64,000 nt of DNA. Source: Candidatus Phosphoribacter hodrii. Lineage in GTDB: Bacteria > Actinomycetota > Actinomycetes > Actinomycetales > Dermatophilaceae. Position numbers and translations under genes: made by a program. The stretch spans positions 1-64,000 of the forward strand of contig JADJIB010000005.1 of the NCBI GenBank assembly GCA_016707175.1, written 5' to 3'. Positions 15,583 to 23,742 of this stretch are shown piece by piece. Position 1 is the stretch's first letter. Every line of letters begins with the position of its first letter. The notes under the pieces are model-generated. The model had not been told where the DNA came from. It made no database searches and was given only the letters and a program-made list of their open reading frames with translations.

Positions 15583-17403
15583 GTGTCCACCGCTAGTCCC
15601 GCGGCCGTGCCGCCCGTCCCAGCCGCCGAAGGCCTCACCCATCGGCAGATCCTCACCATCCTGTCCGGCCTGATGACGGGGATGTTCCTCGCCGCGCTCG
15701 ACCAGAACATTGTTGGCACGGCGATCAAGACGATCGCCGACGAGTTGCACGGATTGTCGGCCCAGGCCTGGGTGACGACGGCTTACCTCATCACCTCGAC
15801 CATTGCCACGCCGCTCTACGGCAAGTTGTCGGACATCTACGGCCGCAAGAAGTTCTTCATGGCGGCCATCACGATCTTCATCATCGGCTCGGCCATGTGC
15901 TCGTTCGCCGCGTCGATGTACCAACTGGCGGCCTTCCGCGCCGTGCAGGGCATCGGGGCCGGCGGTCTCTTCTCGCTCGCGCTGGCCATCGTCGGCGACA
16001 TCGTGCCGCCGCGGGAGCGCGCCAAGTACCAGGGCTACTTCCTGGCCGTCTTCGGCACCTCGTCGGTGCTCGGCCCGATCATCGGCGGGTTCTTCGCCGG
16101 GGCCGACTCGATCCTCGGGATCACCGGGTGGCGTTGGGTGTTCCTCGTCAACGTCCCCGTCGGCCTGGTTGCCCTGTTCATCGTCGCCCGGACCCTGCAC
16201 GTCTCCCACTTCGCCCGGCCGTCGGCCATCGACTGGTGGGGCGCGTTCACCCTCGTCGTCGGCGTCGTGCCGTTGCTGCTGGTCGCCGAGCAGGGCCGCG
16301 AGTGGGGCTGGACCTCACCCAACTCGCTCACGGCATACGCCATCGGGGTGGCCGGGCTCATCGCCTTCATCTGGGTCGAGACCCGGATGGGCAACGCGGC
16401 CCTCATCCCCATGCGCATCTTCAAGGACCGCACGATCGCCATCGCCCTCGGCGGCGGCGTCGTCGTCGGCTCGGGGATGTTCGGCGGCATGCTCGTCATC
16501 CCGCTCTACCTGCAGATCGTCCACGGGGCGACCCCGATGGACTCGGGCTTCCAGATGCTGCCGATGGTCCTCGGGATGATGATCGCCTCGGTCGTGTCCG
16601 GTCAGTTGATGACCAAGACCGGCAAGGTGCGGATCTTCCCCATCGTCGGGGTTCTGCTCATGGTCATCGCTCTGCTGATGCTCTCGCGGATCAGCGCCGA
16701 CTCGGACCTCCGCGGCGTCATGGCGTTGATGTTCCTCTTCGGCCTCGGGCTCGGTAACACCATGCAGCCGCTCACCCTCGCGGTGCAGGCGGTCGTCGAC
16801 CCGCGCGACATGGGGATGGCCACGAGCGCCGCGACCTTCTTCCGCCAGATGGGCGGCACGCTGGGTGTGGCGGTCTTCCTCTCGGTGCTGTTCAACAGCG
16901 TCGGCGACAACATCAAGAACGCCTTCGTGGCCGCCGCGAAGGACTCGTCCTTCGTCGCAGCGCTCAGCGACCCGGCCGTGCTGGCCAACCCGACGAACAA
17001 GGCGTTCGTCACCGCGTTGTCCACGCAGGACACCTCGGCTTTCGGCAACGTCCTGGCCGACTCGTCGGTCATCAATGCCCTCGACCCGCGGCTGGCGCAC
17101 CCCTTCAAGGTCGGCTTCGCGACGTCGATGGACCTCGTCTTCCTTCTCGGCGCCATCGTCTGTGCGGCCGGTCTGGTCATCCTGCTGTTCATGCCCGAGG
17201 TGCACCTGAGCTCCCGGTCCGCGCAGCAGCGCGCCGCCGATGACGCTGCCGCCCGCGCGGCTGGCGTGGCCGGCCCGACGACGGGTGCCCAACGGACCGT
17301 CACCCACGACCTGGTCGACGCGGTGACGGCGGAGGCCGGCGGGCATTCGCTCGACGAGCTTCCGGACGCCGGCGAGGCCTACCAAACCCGGCCCCGCAGC
17401 TGA
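15583..17403 (+). CDS. MFS drug exporter, DHA2 (14-TM) type
   Basis: A 606-residue drug:proton antiporter of the DHA2/EmrB-QacA group. It shows about 14 hydrophobic segments, motif A-like GKLSDIYGRKKFF after TM2, LDQNIVGTAI in TM1 (motif D1) and RAVQGIGAGG in the motif B region, and GTSSVLGPIIGG as the motif C antiporter signature. An Ala/Asp-rich cytoplasmic tail of ~60 residues follows the last TM. GTG 15583 follows CAGGAGC. Cotranscription with the upstream MarR gene is likely, giving inducible efflux. A strong hairpin follows the stop. Confidence 0.92.
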   Translation: MSTASPAAVPPVPAAEGLTHRQILTILSGLMTGMFLAALDQNIVGTAIKTIADELHGLSAQAWVTTAYLITSTIATPLYGKLSDIYGRKKFFMAAITIFIIGSAMCSFAASMYQLAAFRAVQGIGAGGLFSLALAIVGDIVPPRERAKYQGYFLAVFGTSSVLGPIIGGFFAGADSILGITGWRWVFLVNVPVGLVALFIVARTLHVSHFARPSAIDWWGAFTLVVGVVPLLLVAEQGREWGWTSPNSLTAYAIGVAGLIAFIWVETRMGNAALIPMRIFKDRTIAIALGGGVVVGSGMFGGMLVIPLYLQIVHGATPMDSGFQMLPMVLGMMIASVVSGQLMTKTGKVRIFPIVGVLLMVIALLMLSRISADSDLRGVMALMFLFGLGLGNTMQPLTLAVQAVVDPRDMGMATSAATFFRQMGGTLGVAVFLSVLFNSVGDNIKNAFVAAAKDSSFVAALSDPAVLANPTNKAFVTALSTQDTSAFGNVLADSSVINALDPRLAHPFKVGFATSMDLVFLLGAIVCAAGLVILLFMPEVHLSSRSAQQRAADDAAARAAGVAGPTTGAQRTVTHDLVDAVTAEAGGHSLDELPDAGEAYQTRPRS

Positions 17404-17425
17404 GGGTTGCGAGGCACGGAACGCG

Positions 17426-17463
17426 AGCGGGCGGCATACCCACCATGGGGTATGCCGCCCGCT
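17426..17463. terminator. Hairpin with 16-base perfect arms containing the inverted octamer pair
   Basis: AGCGGGCGGCATACCC (17426-17441) pairs with GGGTATGCCGCCCGCT (17448-17463). It lies between the convergent MFS and 2TM genes, a suitable position for a bidirectional terminator. Confidence 0.75.
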
Positions 17464-17498
17464 TGCGTGACGATCGCGCGGTCACCCGCGCGCCGAGA

Positions 17499-17894
17499 TC
17501 AGTGCGTGTCTTGCGGGGCCGACGGACGGTCCCAGGGACCGGGCGAGGTCGGTGCCTCGGACGCCGGTCCGCGGCCCATGCTCACGTCCTTCTGACGCAA
17601 CCGGTCGACCTCGGCCTGGACCTGCGCGGCACTCGGGCCACTGTCGCGCTTGTTCAGCGCCATTGCCTGGAAGCCAAGGCCGATGCCCCAACCGAGGATC
17701 GGCCAGATCGGCCAGAACGAACCCCGCCCCGTGACCGCCCAGAGCACCACGAGGAAGGCGTTGACGGCGACGTAATTCATCACGCCCTGACGGAAAGCCG
17801 CCTTGGCCTTGAGTTGCTTCTGTGCCCGCTCGCGCAGTTCTTCGTCGTAGGACAAGGGCACGCGCGCAGCGTCACCTTCAGAGTGCTTGGTCAT
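17499..17894 (-). CDS. 2TM domain-containing membrane protein
   Basis: A 131-residue protein with a charged N-terminus, two hydrophobic segments (roughly residues 40-55 and 60-80: MNYVAVNAFLVVLWAVTG and FWPIWPILGWGIGLGF) and a long polar tail rich in Pro, Ser and Gln. This pattern matches the 2TM domain family, which is common in actinobacteria and of unknown function. GGAGGACCCC before ATG 17894 contains a ribosome binding site. It is transcribed alone. Confidence 0.75.
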   Translation of the reverse strand: MTKHSEGDAARVPLSYDEELRERAQKQLKAKAAFRQGVMNYVAVNAFLVVLWAVTGRGSFWPIWPILGWGIGLGFQAMALNKRDSGPSAAQVQAEVDRLRQKDVSMGRGPASEAPTSPGPWDRPSAPQDTH

Positions 17895-17965
17895 GGGGTC
17901 CTCCCGGGTCAGCACCGCCGACCAGGAGTCGTCGGCCACGTGCGTTATGCCCCAGTGTGCCCTAT

Positions 17966-19618
17966 TCAGCCCCAGACAAGGCCACGCGCCGGGTCCTCGA
18001 GAATGGCCGCGACCGTCGCGAGATAGCGCGATCCCAACTCGCCATCGACCAGACGGTGGTCGAAGGACAGCGCGAGGTTGGTCACCTGCCGGACAGCGAT
18101 CTCGTCCTCGCCGGCCGCGTTGGTGATGACCCACGGCTGCTTGCGGATCGCCCCGAACGCCATGATCGCCGACTCGCCCGGGTTGATGATGGGCGTGCCG
18201 GAGTCGACACCGAAGACGCCGACGTTGGTGATCGTGATCGTCCCGCCGGACATCTGCGCCGGCTGGGTGCGGCCCTCACGCGCGGTCGCGGTGAGCTCGC
18301 CGAGCGCCTGCGCGAGCTCGTGCATCGTCATGAGGTCGGCGTCCTTGATGTTGGGGACGATGAGCCCCCGCGGGGTCGCCGCGGCGATGCCGAGGTTGAC
18401 GTAGTGCTTGACGACGATCTCCTGCGCTGCCTCGTCCCACGCCGCGTTGATCTCGGGATGCCGGCGCACGGCCAGGCACATCGCCTTGGCCAGCACGAGC
18501 AGGGGCGTCACCTTGACGTCCTTGAACTCCTTGTCGGCCTTGAGCCGGTCGACGAGCTCCATGGTCCGGGTGACGTCGACCATGATCCACTCGGTGACGT
18601 GCGGGGCCGTGAACGCCGACCCCACCATTGCCGCGGCGGTCATCTTGCGAACGCCCTTGATCGGGACTCGGGTCTCGCCGCGGGCGTCCGCGCGCGACGG
18701 CATACCTGAGGCGTATGCCGCGGCCGTCACCGTCTCGTCGGGAGCGCCGCCGTGGATGTAGGCGTCGATGTCGGCCCGGGTGACGATCCCGGTCGGGGTG
18801 GGGACCTGGGCGAGGTCGACGCCGAGATCCTTGGCGTACTTGCGAACCGGGGGCTTGGCGAGCACCGGCGCGCCCGGGGCGGGCGCGAGCGGAGCGACGA
18901 CCGGCGCGAGCTCGGTGAGCATCCGGGTGTCACGCCGCACTTCCGGGGCGTGGGCGGCGACCAGGCCGCCCATGTGCGCCGACGGCGGCTGCTCGATGTG
19001 GCCGCCCTCCTTGTCCGGCGGGCGAGCGACGGTGCGGGCCAACTCGTCCTTGCGGCGAGGGCGACGGACAGCTTCGGTCTGCTTGATGCCGTAACCGACG
19101 AGCACCGCCGTGCGGCCGGTTGACGTGGTGCCACCGATGAGCCCCTCGGCGACCGTCTCGTCGGCGCCTCCGGAGGTGCCGCCGGTTGTGCCGCCGGAGG
19201 TGCCGCCGGTTGCGGGCCCAGCCCCAGCCCCACCCCCGTCAAGTTTGGCCGCCATGGCGCCCAAACTGGTGGAAGGCGTTGAGCTATCAGCGCCACCGAC
19301 CAGATTGCCCGCCATGGCGGTCAAACTGGAAGAGGCGGCGGCGGGGCCGGAGGCGGACGGTGGCGGACCGGCATACAACGGGTCGTCGATGGCGATGATC
19401 GCGCTGCCGACCTCGACGGTCGCCCCCTCCGGGGCGAGCAGCGCGGCGACGGTGCCCGCCCACGGAATGGGCAACTCGACGAGCGACTTGGCCGTCTCGA
19501 TCTCGACGACGATGTCGTTGACCTTCACCACATCGCCGACGGCGACCCGCCAGGTGACGATCTCGGCTTCGGTCAGACCCTCGCCCGGGTCAGGCAGGAG
19601 GAACTCACGGACACTCAC
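17966..19618 (-). CDS. bkdC: Dihydrolipoamide acyltransferase E2 of a 2-oxoacid dehydrogenase complex
   Basis: A 550-residue E2 subunit that transfers the acyl group from E1 to CoA. Residues 1-78 are a lipoyl domain with the modified Lys in EIETAKSLVELP. A peripheral-subunit-binding domain lies near residues 255-290 (VRKYAKDLGVDLAQV). The catalytic domain ends with SFDHRLVDGELGSRYL, holding the active-site His. The linker after the lipoyl domain is unusually long and contains two copies of a palindromic DNA element, giving the related peptides LTAMAGNLVGG and LGAMAAKLDGG 20 residues apart, then a Gly/Thr-rich GGTSGG repeat. It is downstream of E1alpha and E1beta. Branched-chain specificity is inferred, not shown. 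Confidence 0.88.
   Translation of the reverse strand: MSVREFLLPDPGEGLTEAEIVTWRVAVGDVVKVNDIVVEIETAKSLVELPIPWAGTVAALLAPEGATVEVGSAIIAIDDPLYAGPPPSASGPAAASSSLTAMAGNLVGGADSSTPSTSLGAMAAKLDGGGAGAGPATGGTSGGTTGGTSGGADETVAEGLIGGTTSTGRTAVLVGYGIKQTEAVRRPRRKDELARTVARPPDKEGGHIEQPPSAHMGGLVAAHAPEVRRDTRMLTELAPVVAPLAPAPGAPVLAKPPVRKYAKDLGVDLAQVPTPTGIVTRADIDAYIHGGAPDETVTAAAYASGMPSRADARGETRVPIKGVRKMTAAAMVGSAFTAPHVTEWIMVDVTRTMELVDRLKADKEFKDVKVTPLLVLAKAMCLAVRRHPEINAAWDEAAQEIVVKHYVNLGIAAATPRGLIVPNIKDADLMTMHELAQALGELTATAREGRTQPAQMSGGTITITNVGVFGVDSGTPIINPGESAIMAFGAIRKQPWVITNAAGEDEIAVRQVTNLALSFDHRLVDGELGSRYLATVAAILEDPARGLVWG
19241..19329. repeat. Pair of CCATGG-centred palindromes inside the E2 coding region
   Basis: AAGTTTGGCCGCCATGGCGC (continuing CCAAACTGG) at 19241-19269 and CAGATTGCCCGCCATGGCGG (continuing TCAAACTGG) at 19301-19329. 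The 60-base spacing matches that of the intergenic pair at 7046-7130. Within the E2 gene 60 bases equal 20 codons, so the frame is kept. Confidence 0.8.
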
Positions 19619-19631
19619 GAGCCAGCCTCTT

Positions 19632-20642
19632 TCAGTACGCCATCAGACGGTCGACGGCATCGAGCACGCGGTCGAGATCGGGGAGGAACTCCTCCTCGAT
19701 CCGACTGGGCGGATAAGGGACGTTGTATCCGCCGACGCGGGCAACCGGCGCCTGCAGTGAGTAGAAACACTCCTGCTGGATAAGCGCGGCGATCTCGGCA
19801 CCGAGGCCGAGGAACGTCGAGGCCTCATGGACCACGACACAGCGCCCGGTGCGGCGAACCGACTCGATGATGGCCCCCGTGTCCAGCGGCGAGAGCGAGC
19901 GCAGATCGATGACCTCGAGGCTGCGGCCCTCCTCGGCGGCGGCCTGGGCGGCCTGCAGGCAGGTGCGCACCATCGGGCCATAGGCCAGCACCGTGACGTC
20001 GGTGCCCTGGCGCAGCGTCGCCGCCTGGAAGAGGCCGCGGCCCGGCTCGGCGGCGATCTCGCCCTTGTCCCAATAGCGCCGCTTGGGCTCGTAGAAGATC
20101 ACCGGGTCGGGACAGGCGATGGCCTGCTGGATCATCCAGTGAGCGTCGTGCGGGTTGGAGCAGGCCACGACCCGCAGCCCCGCCGTGTGGGCGAAGTAGG
20201 CCTCGTTGCTCTCGCTGTGGTGCTCGACCGCACCGATGCCGCCGCCGAAGGGGATCCGCACGACGATCGGCATCCCGACATGCCCGAGCGAGCGCGCCCG
20301 CATCTTGGCGATCGAGGACACCATGTGGTCGAACGCGTTGTAGACGAACCCGTCGAACTGGATCTCCACCACCGGCTTGTAACCGCGCAGTGCCAGCCCG
20401 ACCGCCGTCCCCATGATCCCGGCCTCGGCCAGCGGGGTGTCGATGACGCGGTCCTCGCCGAAGTCCTTCTGCAGGCCCTCGGTCACCCGGAACACGCCGC
20501 CGAGCTTGCCGATGTCCTCACCCATGAGGACGACCTTGGGGTCGTGCTCCATCGCCGCCCGCAGGCCGCTCGTGATCCCCTTCGCGAGGGTGGTCGTGAC
20601 CGGGTATGCCGCGGGGCCGTCCGTGCGCGTGCGCTCAGCCAT
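19632..20642 (-). CDS. bkdB: 2-oxoacid dehydrogenase E1 component, beta subunit
   Basis: A 336-residue transketolase-like beta subunit. Seen: GEDIGKLGGVFRVTEGLQ at the N-terminus, IDTPLAEAGIMGTAVGLALRG, and a C-terminal transketolase-C domain with VVVHEAST. With the alpha subunit it decarboxylates 2-oxoacids using thiamine diphosphate and acylates the E2 lipoyl group. The start ATG 20642 overlaps the end of the alpha gene by 8 bases, and E2 starts 13 bases after its stop, so the three form one operon. Confidence 0.92.
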   Translation of the reverse strand: MAERTRTDGPAAYPVTTTLAKGITSGLRAAMEHDPKVVLMGEDIGKLGGVFRVTEGLQKDFGEDRVIDTPLAEAGIMGTAVGLALRGYKPVVEIQFDGFVYNAFDHMVSSIAKMRARSLGHVGMPIVVRIPFGGGIGAVEHHSESNEAYFAHTAGLRVVACSNPHDAHWMIQQAIACPDPVIFYEPKRRYWDKGEIAAEPGRGLFQAATLRQGTDVTVLAYGPMVRTCLQAAQAAAEEGRSLEVIDLRSLSPLDTGAIIESVRRTGRCVVVHEASTFLGLGAEIAALIQQECFYSLQAPVARVGGYNVPYPPSRIEEEFLPDLDRVLDAVDRLMAY

Positions 20643-21798
20643 GGTTCGCTCCCTCAAAACCCGCCTGGTATGCCGCGAACTCGGCTCGCTCGCGCTCCAT
20701 CACCGGGTGCCGCTCGCCGTAGACGTGGTCGAACATGTCGGTGCCGGCCGGGTCGGGCAGGGCGAGGCAGCGGGCCCGGACGTCGGCGCCGAGCTCGTCG
20801 GCCTCCGCCGCAACTTGGGCGAAGAAAGCACCGTCGGCCTTGCCTTCGTGGGCGAGCCAGGCCTTGAGCCGCTCGATGGGGTCGCGCAGTTTCCACACCT
20901 CGACCTCGGCGGACATGCGGTACTTCGTCGGGTCGTCGGAGGTCGTGTGGGCGCCCATCCGATAGGTGAACGCCTCGATGAAGCTCGGTCCTTGCCCCGA
21001 TCGGGCGGCGTCGAGCGCAACCTTCGTCACGGCATACACCGCGAGGACGTCGTTGCCGTCGACCCGCAGGCCGGGGAAGCCGAAGCCGCGCGCGCGGTGG
21101 TAGAGCGGCGCGCGGGTCTGCTTCTCGTTGGGCTCGGAGATCGCCCACTGGTTGTTCTGGCAGAAGAAGACGACCGGGGAGTTGTTGACGCCGGCGAAGA
21201 TCAGTGACTCGCTGACGTCGCCCTGGCTGGTGGCGCCGTCGCCGAAGTAGGCGATGACGGCCGTGTCCCGCTCGTCGTCACCGGTGCCGACCGCGCCATC
21301 GCGCTGGACGCCCATGGCATAGCCGGTGGCGTGCAGGGTCTGGGCGCCGATGATGATCGTGTAGAGGTGGAAGTTCTTCTCGTTGGGGTCCCAGCCGCCG
21401 TGGTTGACCCCGCGGAACATCCCCATGAGGTTGACCGGGTCGACCCCGCGGCACCAGGCGACGCCGTGCTCGCGGTAGGTCGGGAAGGCATAGTCCTGGG
21501 GGCGCAGCGCGCGACCGGAGCCGACCTGGGCGGCCTCCTGCCCGAGCAGGCTGGCCCAGAGGCCAAGCTCACCCTGGCGCTGCAGGGCGGTGGCCTCGGC
21601 GTCGAACCGCCGGATCATGACGAGGTCGCGATAGAACCCGCGCAGGTCCTCGTCGGTCAGTGCGTCGATGATCTCGAGGTACTCACGCGGCGCCGAGGTG
21701 ACTCGCTCACCCTCGGGCGTGAGGACTTGGATCATGTCGGGCCCGCCGTCGCCGAGACGGCGCCCCGGCGATGGGTCGGGGATCGGTAGATCGAACAC
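20635..21798 (-). CDS. bkdA: 2-oxoacid dehydrogenase E1 component, alpha subunit
   Basis: A 387-residue thiamine-diphosphate-dependent alpha subunit. The ThDP motif GDGATSQGDVSESLIFAGVN running to NNQWAISEP is clear, and YRMGAHTTSDDPTKYR is the phosphorylation-loop region characteristic of branched-chain and pyruvate E1alpha. GTG 21798 is chosen because AGAAGGAGAG lies immediately upstream; the open frame continues further but without conservation. It is the first gene of the E1alpha-E1beta-E2 operon. Whether the complex takes branched-chain oxoacids or pyruvate is not certain. Confidence 0.92.
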   Translation of the reverse strand: MFDLPIPDPSPGRRLGDGGPDMIQVLTPEGERVTSAPREYLEIIDALTDEDLRGFYRDLVMIRRFDAEATALQRQGELGLWASLLGQEAAQVGSGRALRPQDYAFPTYREHGVAWCRGVDPVNLMGMFRGVNHGGWDPNEKNFHLYTIIIGAQTLHATGYAMGVQRDGAVGTGDDERDTAVIAYFGDGATSQGDVSESLIFAGVNNSPVVFFCQNNQWAISEPNEKQTRAPLYHRARGFGFPGLRVDGNDVLAVYAVTKVALDAARSGQGPSFIEAFTYRMGAHTTSDDPTKYRMSAEVEVWKLRDPIERLKAWLAHEGKADGAFFAQVAAEADELGADVRARCLALPDPAGTDMFDHVYGERHPVMERERAEFAAYQAGFEGANHG

Positions 21799-22138
21799 AG
21801 CTCTCCTTCTGACCCAGGGTGGCCGGGTCTCGTCGGGCCGCTGAGCGCGTGCCGGGATCGCCGGCGGGGGCGCCCTTGGCGTCGTTGCCACTGTCGCTCT
21901 GCTAGCGGCTCACGATAGGCCACATGCGGGCGGTTCTCATATGTCGGACCCGCACAGAATGTCGGTGGCTTCCGTTCCACCTGCCCAGTCCCCCCGCTCC
22001 CTTCCGCCGCCCCCGCCGGGGGGGGGGTCGGTCCTCGTCGGCCCTCCCCCCACGCCGACGTCTCCCGCGGTGGGGGCCGGATGGGGCGGGGCGGGCGAGG
22101 GTGAGGATTTGGGGACGGGGGGGGGCGCCCCGGAGCGG
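21799..22138. other. Intergenic region with long G tracts between the E1alpha promoter and hisC/pat
   Basis: The part next to 21799 should carry the E1alpha promoter, though no clear -10/-35 is visible. From about 21990 to 22138 the plus strand has several runs of G, including one of about ten near 22019-22028, and could form G-quadruplexes or be an assembly weak spot. No gene is seen. Confidence 0.45.
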
Positions 22139-23233
22139 TCAGCGGGGGGCGAAGGCGCGGCATACCTGCAGGAAGCGGGTGTTGGCCTCCGGCTCGCCGA
22201 TGGTGACGCGGACCCCGTCGTCGCCGTAGCGGCGGACCATCAGCCCGGCCGCCTCACACGCCGCCGCGAACGGCCCCGAGTCAGCCCCCAACGGGAACCA
22301 CACGAAGTTGGCCTCCGACGGCGCCAACTTCCAGCCCTGCTCGGCCAACCCCGCCACCACGCGCGACCGCTCGGCGACGATCGAGTCCACCCGCACCATC
22401 AACTGGTCGCGCGCCTCCAACGACGCCACCGCCGCGACCTGCGCCAACGTGTTGATCCCGAACGGCACCGCGCACTTGCGCAGCGCGGCCGCGACGGGGG
22501 CGTGGGCGACGGCATACCCGACGCGCAAGCCGGCCAACCCGTAAGCCTTGGAGAAGGTCCGCAGCACCATGACGTTCGGGTGCGCGCGCCACACGGCCAT
22601 CGCGTCGGGGGCGTCAACGTCGCGGACGAACTCCAGATAGGCCTCGTCGAGCACCACGAGCACCGACCGCGGCACCCGCGCGAGGAACTCCTCCAACTCG
22701 TCGCGGTGCACGACCGTCCCCGTGGGGTTGTTCGGCGAGCACACGATGATGACGCGGGTCCGCTCGGTCACCGCGTCGGCCATCAGCCCGAGTTGGTGGC
22801 GCTGCCCCGCGTCGACCGGCACCATGACCGCGCGCGCATCGGCGAGCGCCGCGACGATCGGGTAGGCCTCGAACGAGCGCCAGGCGAAGACGATCTCGTC
22901 GCCCGCATCGCAGGTCGCCTGGACGATCTGGCCGAGGATGCCGACCGAGCCGGTGCCGACCGCGATGTTCGCGGGGTCGCAGCCGACGAACGCCGCGATC
23001 GCTGCGACGAGGTCGACGCTGGCCATGTCCGGGTAGCGGTTGACCACATCGAGCGTCTTGTCGAGGACCACGCGGACCGCGTCCAGCGGCGGGAAGGGGT
23101 TCTCGTTGGACGACAGTTTGTATGCCGTGACCCCCTCGGGCGCGCTCGCGGGCTTCCCGGGGATGTAGGCCGGGACTGCGTCGAGGGCGGCGCGCAGGGT
23201 CGGGGCGGGGGATCCGTCGGCAGCAGTGCTCAT
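22139..23233 (-). CDS. pat: Histidinol-phosphate / aromatic aminotransferase (HisC2/Pat-like)
   Basis: A 364-residue fold-type I aminotransferase. YKLSSNENPFPP at the N-terminus, SPNNPTGTVV, VLDEAYLEF and the PLP-Lys segment RTFSKAYGLAGLRVGYA are present, as is the C-terminal RYGDDGVRVTIGEP. The pattern and spacing match actinobacterial HisC2/Pat enzymes that transaminate phenylpyruvate or histidinol phosphate. No histidine-biosynthesis genes are near, which favours the aromatic amino-acid role. ATG 23233 is the natural start; upstream frame is unconserved. Confidence 0.85.
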   Translation of the reverse strand: MSTAADGSPAPTLRAALDAVPAYIPGKPASAPEGVTAYKLSSNENPFPPLDAVRVVLDKTLDVVNRYPDMASVDLVAAIAAFVGCDPANIAVGTGSVGILGQIVQATCDAGDEIVFAWRSFEAYPIVAALADARAVMVPVDAGQRHQLGLMADAVTERTRVIIVCSPNNPTGTVVHRDELEEFLARVPRSVLVVLDEAYLEFVRDVDAPDAMAVWRAHPNVMVLRTFSKAYGLAGLRVGYAVAHAPVAAALRKCAVPFGINTLAQVAAVASLEARDQLMVRVDSIVAERSRVVAGLAEQGWKLAPSEANFVWFPLGADSGPFAAACEAAGLMVRRYGDDGVRVTIGEPEANTRFLQVCRAFAPR

Positions 23234-23311
23234 GGCGACAAATCTACGACCCGGCGCGACCGGCGCAGCCGCGGGAGCCGGCCCGCCGGCGTGACCTGGC
23301 ACCATGACGCC

Positions 23312-23707
23312 ATGAAGACGATGAAGAACATCGCGATCAAGACCCTCGTCAACGGGCTCGCGCTGTGGTTGGCGGCGATCGTCGTCGACGGGATCGAGTT
23401 CGGTCGCGGGGCGGAGTGGACGGAGACGCTCAAGACGGTCGTCCTCGTCGCGCTGGTTTTCGGCGTGGTCAACGCGGTCGTCAAGCCGATCCTCAAGTTC
23501 TTCGCGACGCCCCTCATCTGGCTGACCCTGGGCTTGGGCCTGCTGGTCGTCAACGCGCTCATGCTGCAGTTGACCTCGTGGCTGGCCGAGAGGTTGACCC
23601 TCGCCTTCCACGTCACCGAGTTCTTCTGGGATGCCGTGATCGGCGCGCTCATCATCACGTTCGTGTCGATGGTGCTGCACGCAGTCATCCCCGACCCCAA
23701 GAACTGA
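23312..23707 (+). CDS. Phage-holin-family small membrane protein
   Basis: A 131-residue protein with four hydrophobic segments. The pattern KTLVNGLALWLAAIVVDGIEF, then VLVALVFGVVNAVVKPILKFFATPL and LGLLVVNALML, matches the widely distributed phage_holin_4_2 (YvlD-like) membrane family, which despite the name is a housekeeping membrane protein of unknown function. ATG 23312 lies just after a divergent gene start; an alternative ATG at 23321 exists. It is monocistronic and convergent with paaN. Confidence 0.82.
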   Translation: MKTMKNIAIKTLVNGLALWLAAIVVDGIEFGRGAEWTETLKTVVLVALVFGVVNAVVKPILKFFATPLIWLTLGLGLLVVNALMLQLTSWLAERLTLAFHVTEFFWDAVIGALIITFVSMVLHAVIPDPKN

Positions 23708-23742
23708 TCCTCGGGGTCGGGTGACCGCACGACCGAACCCAA

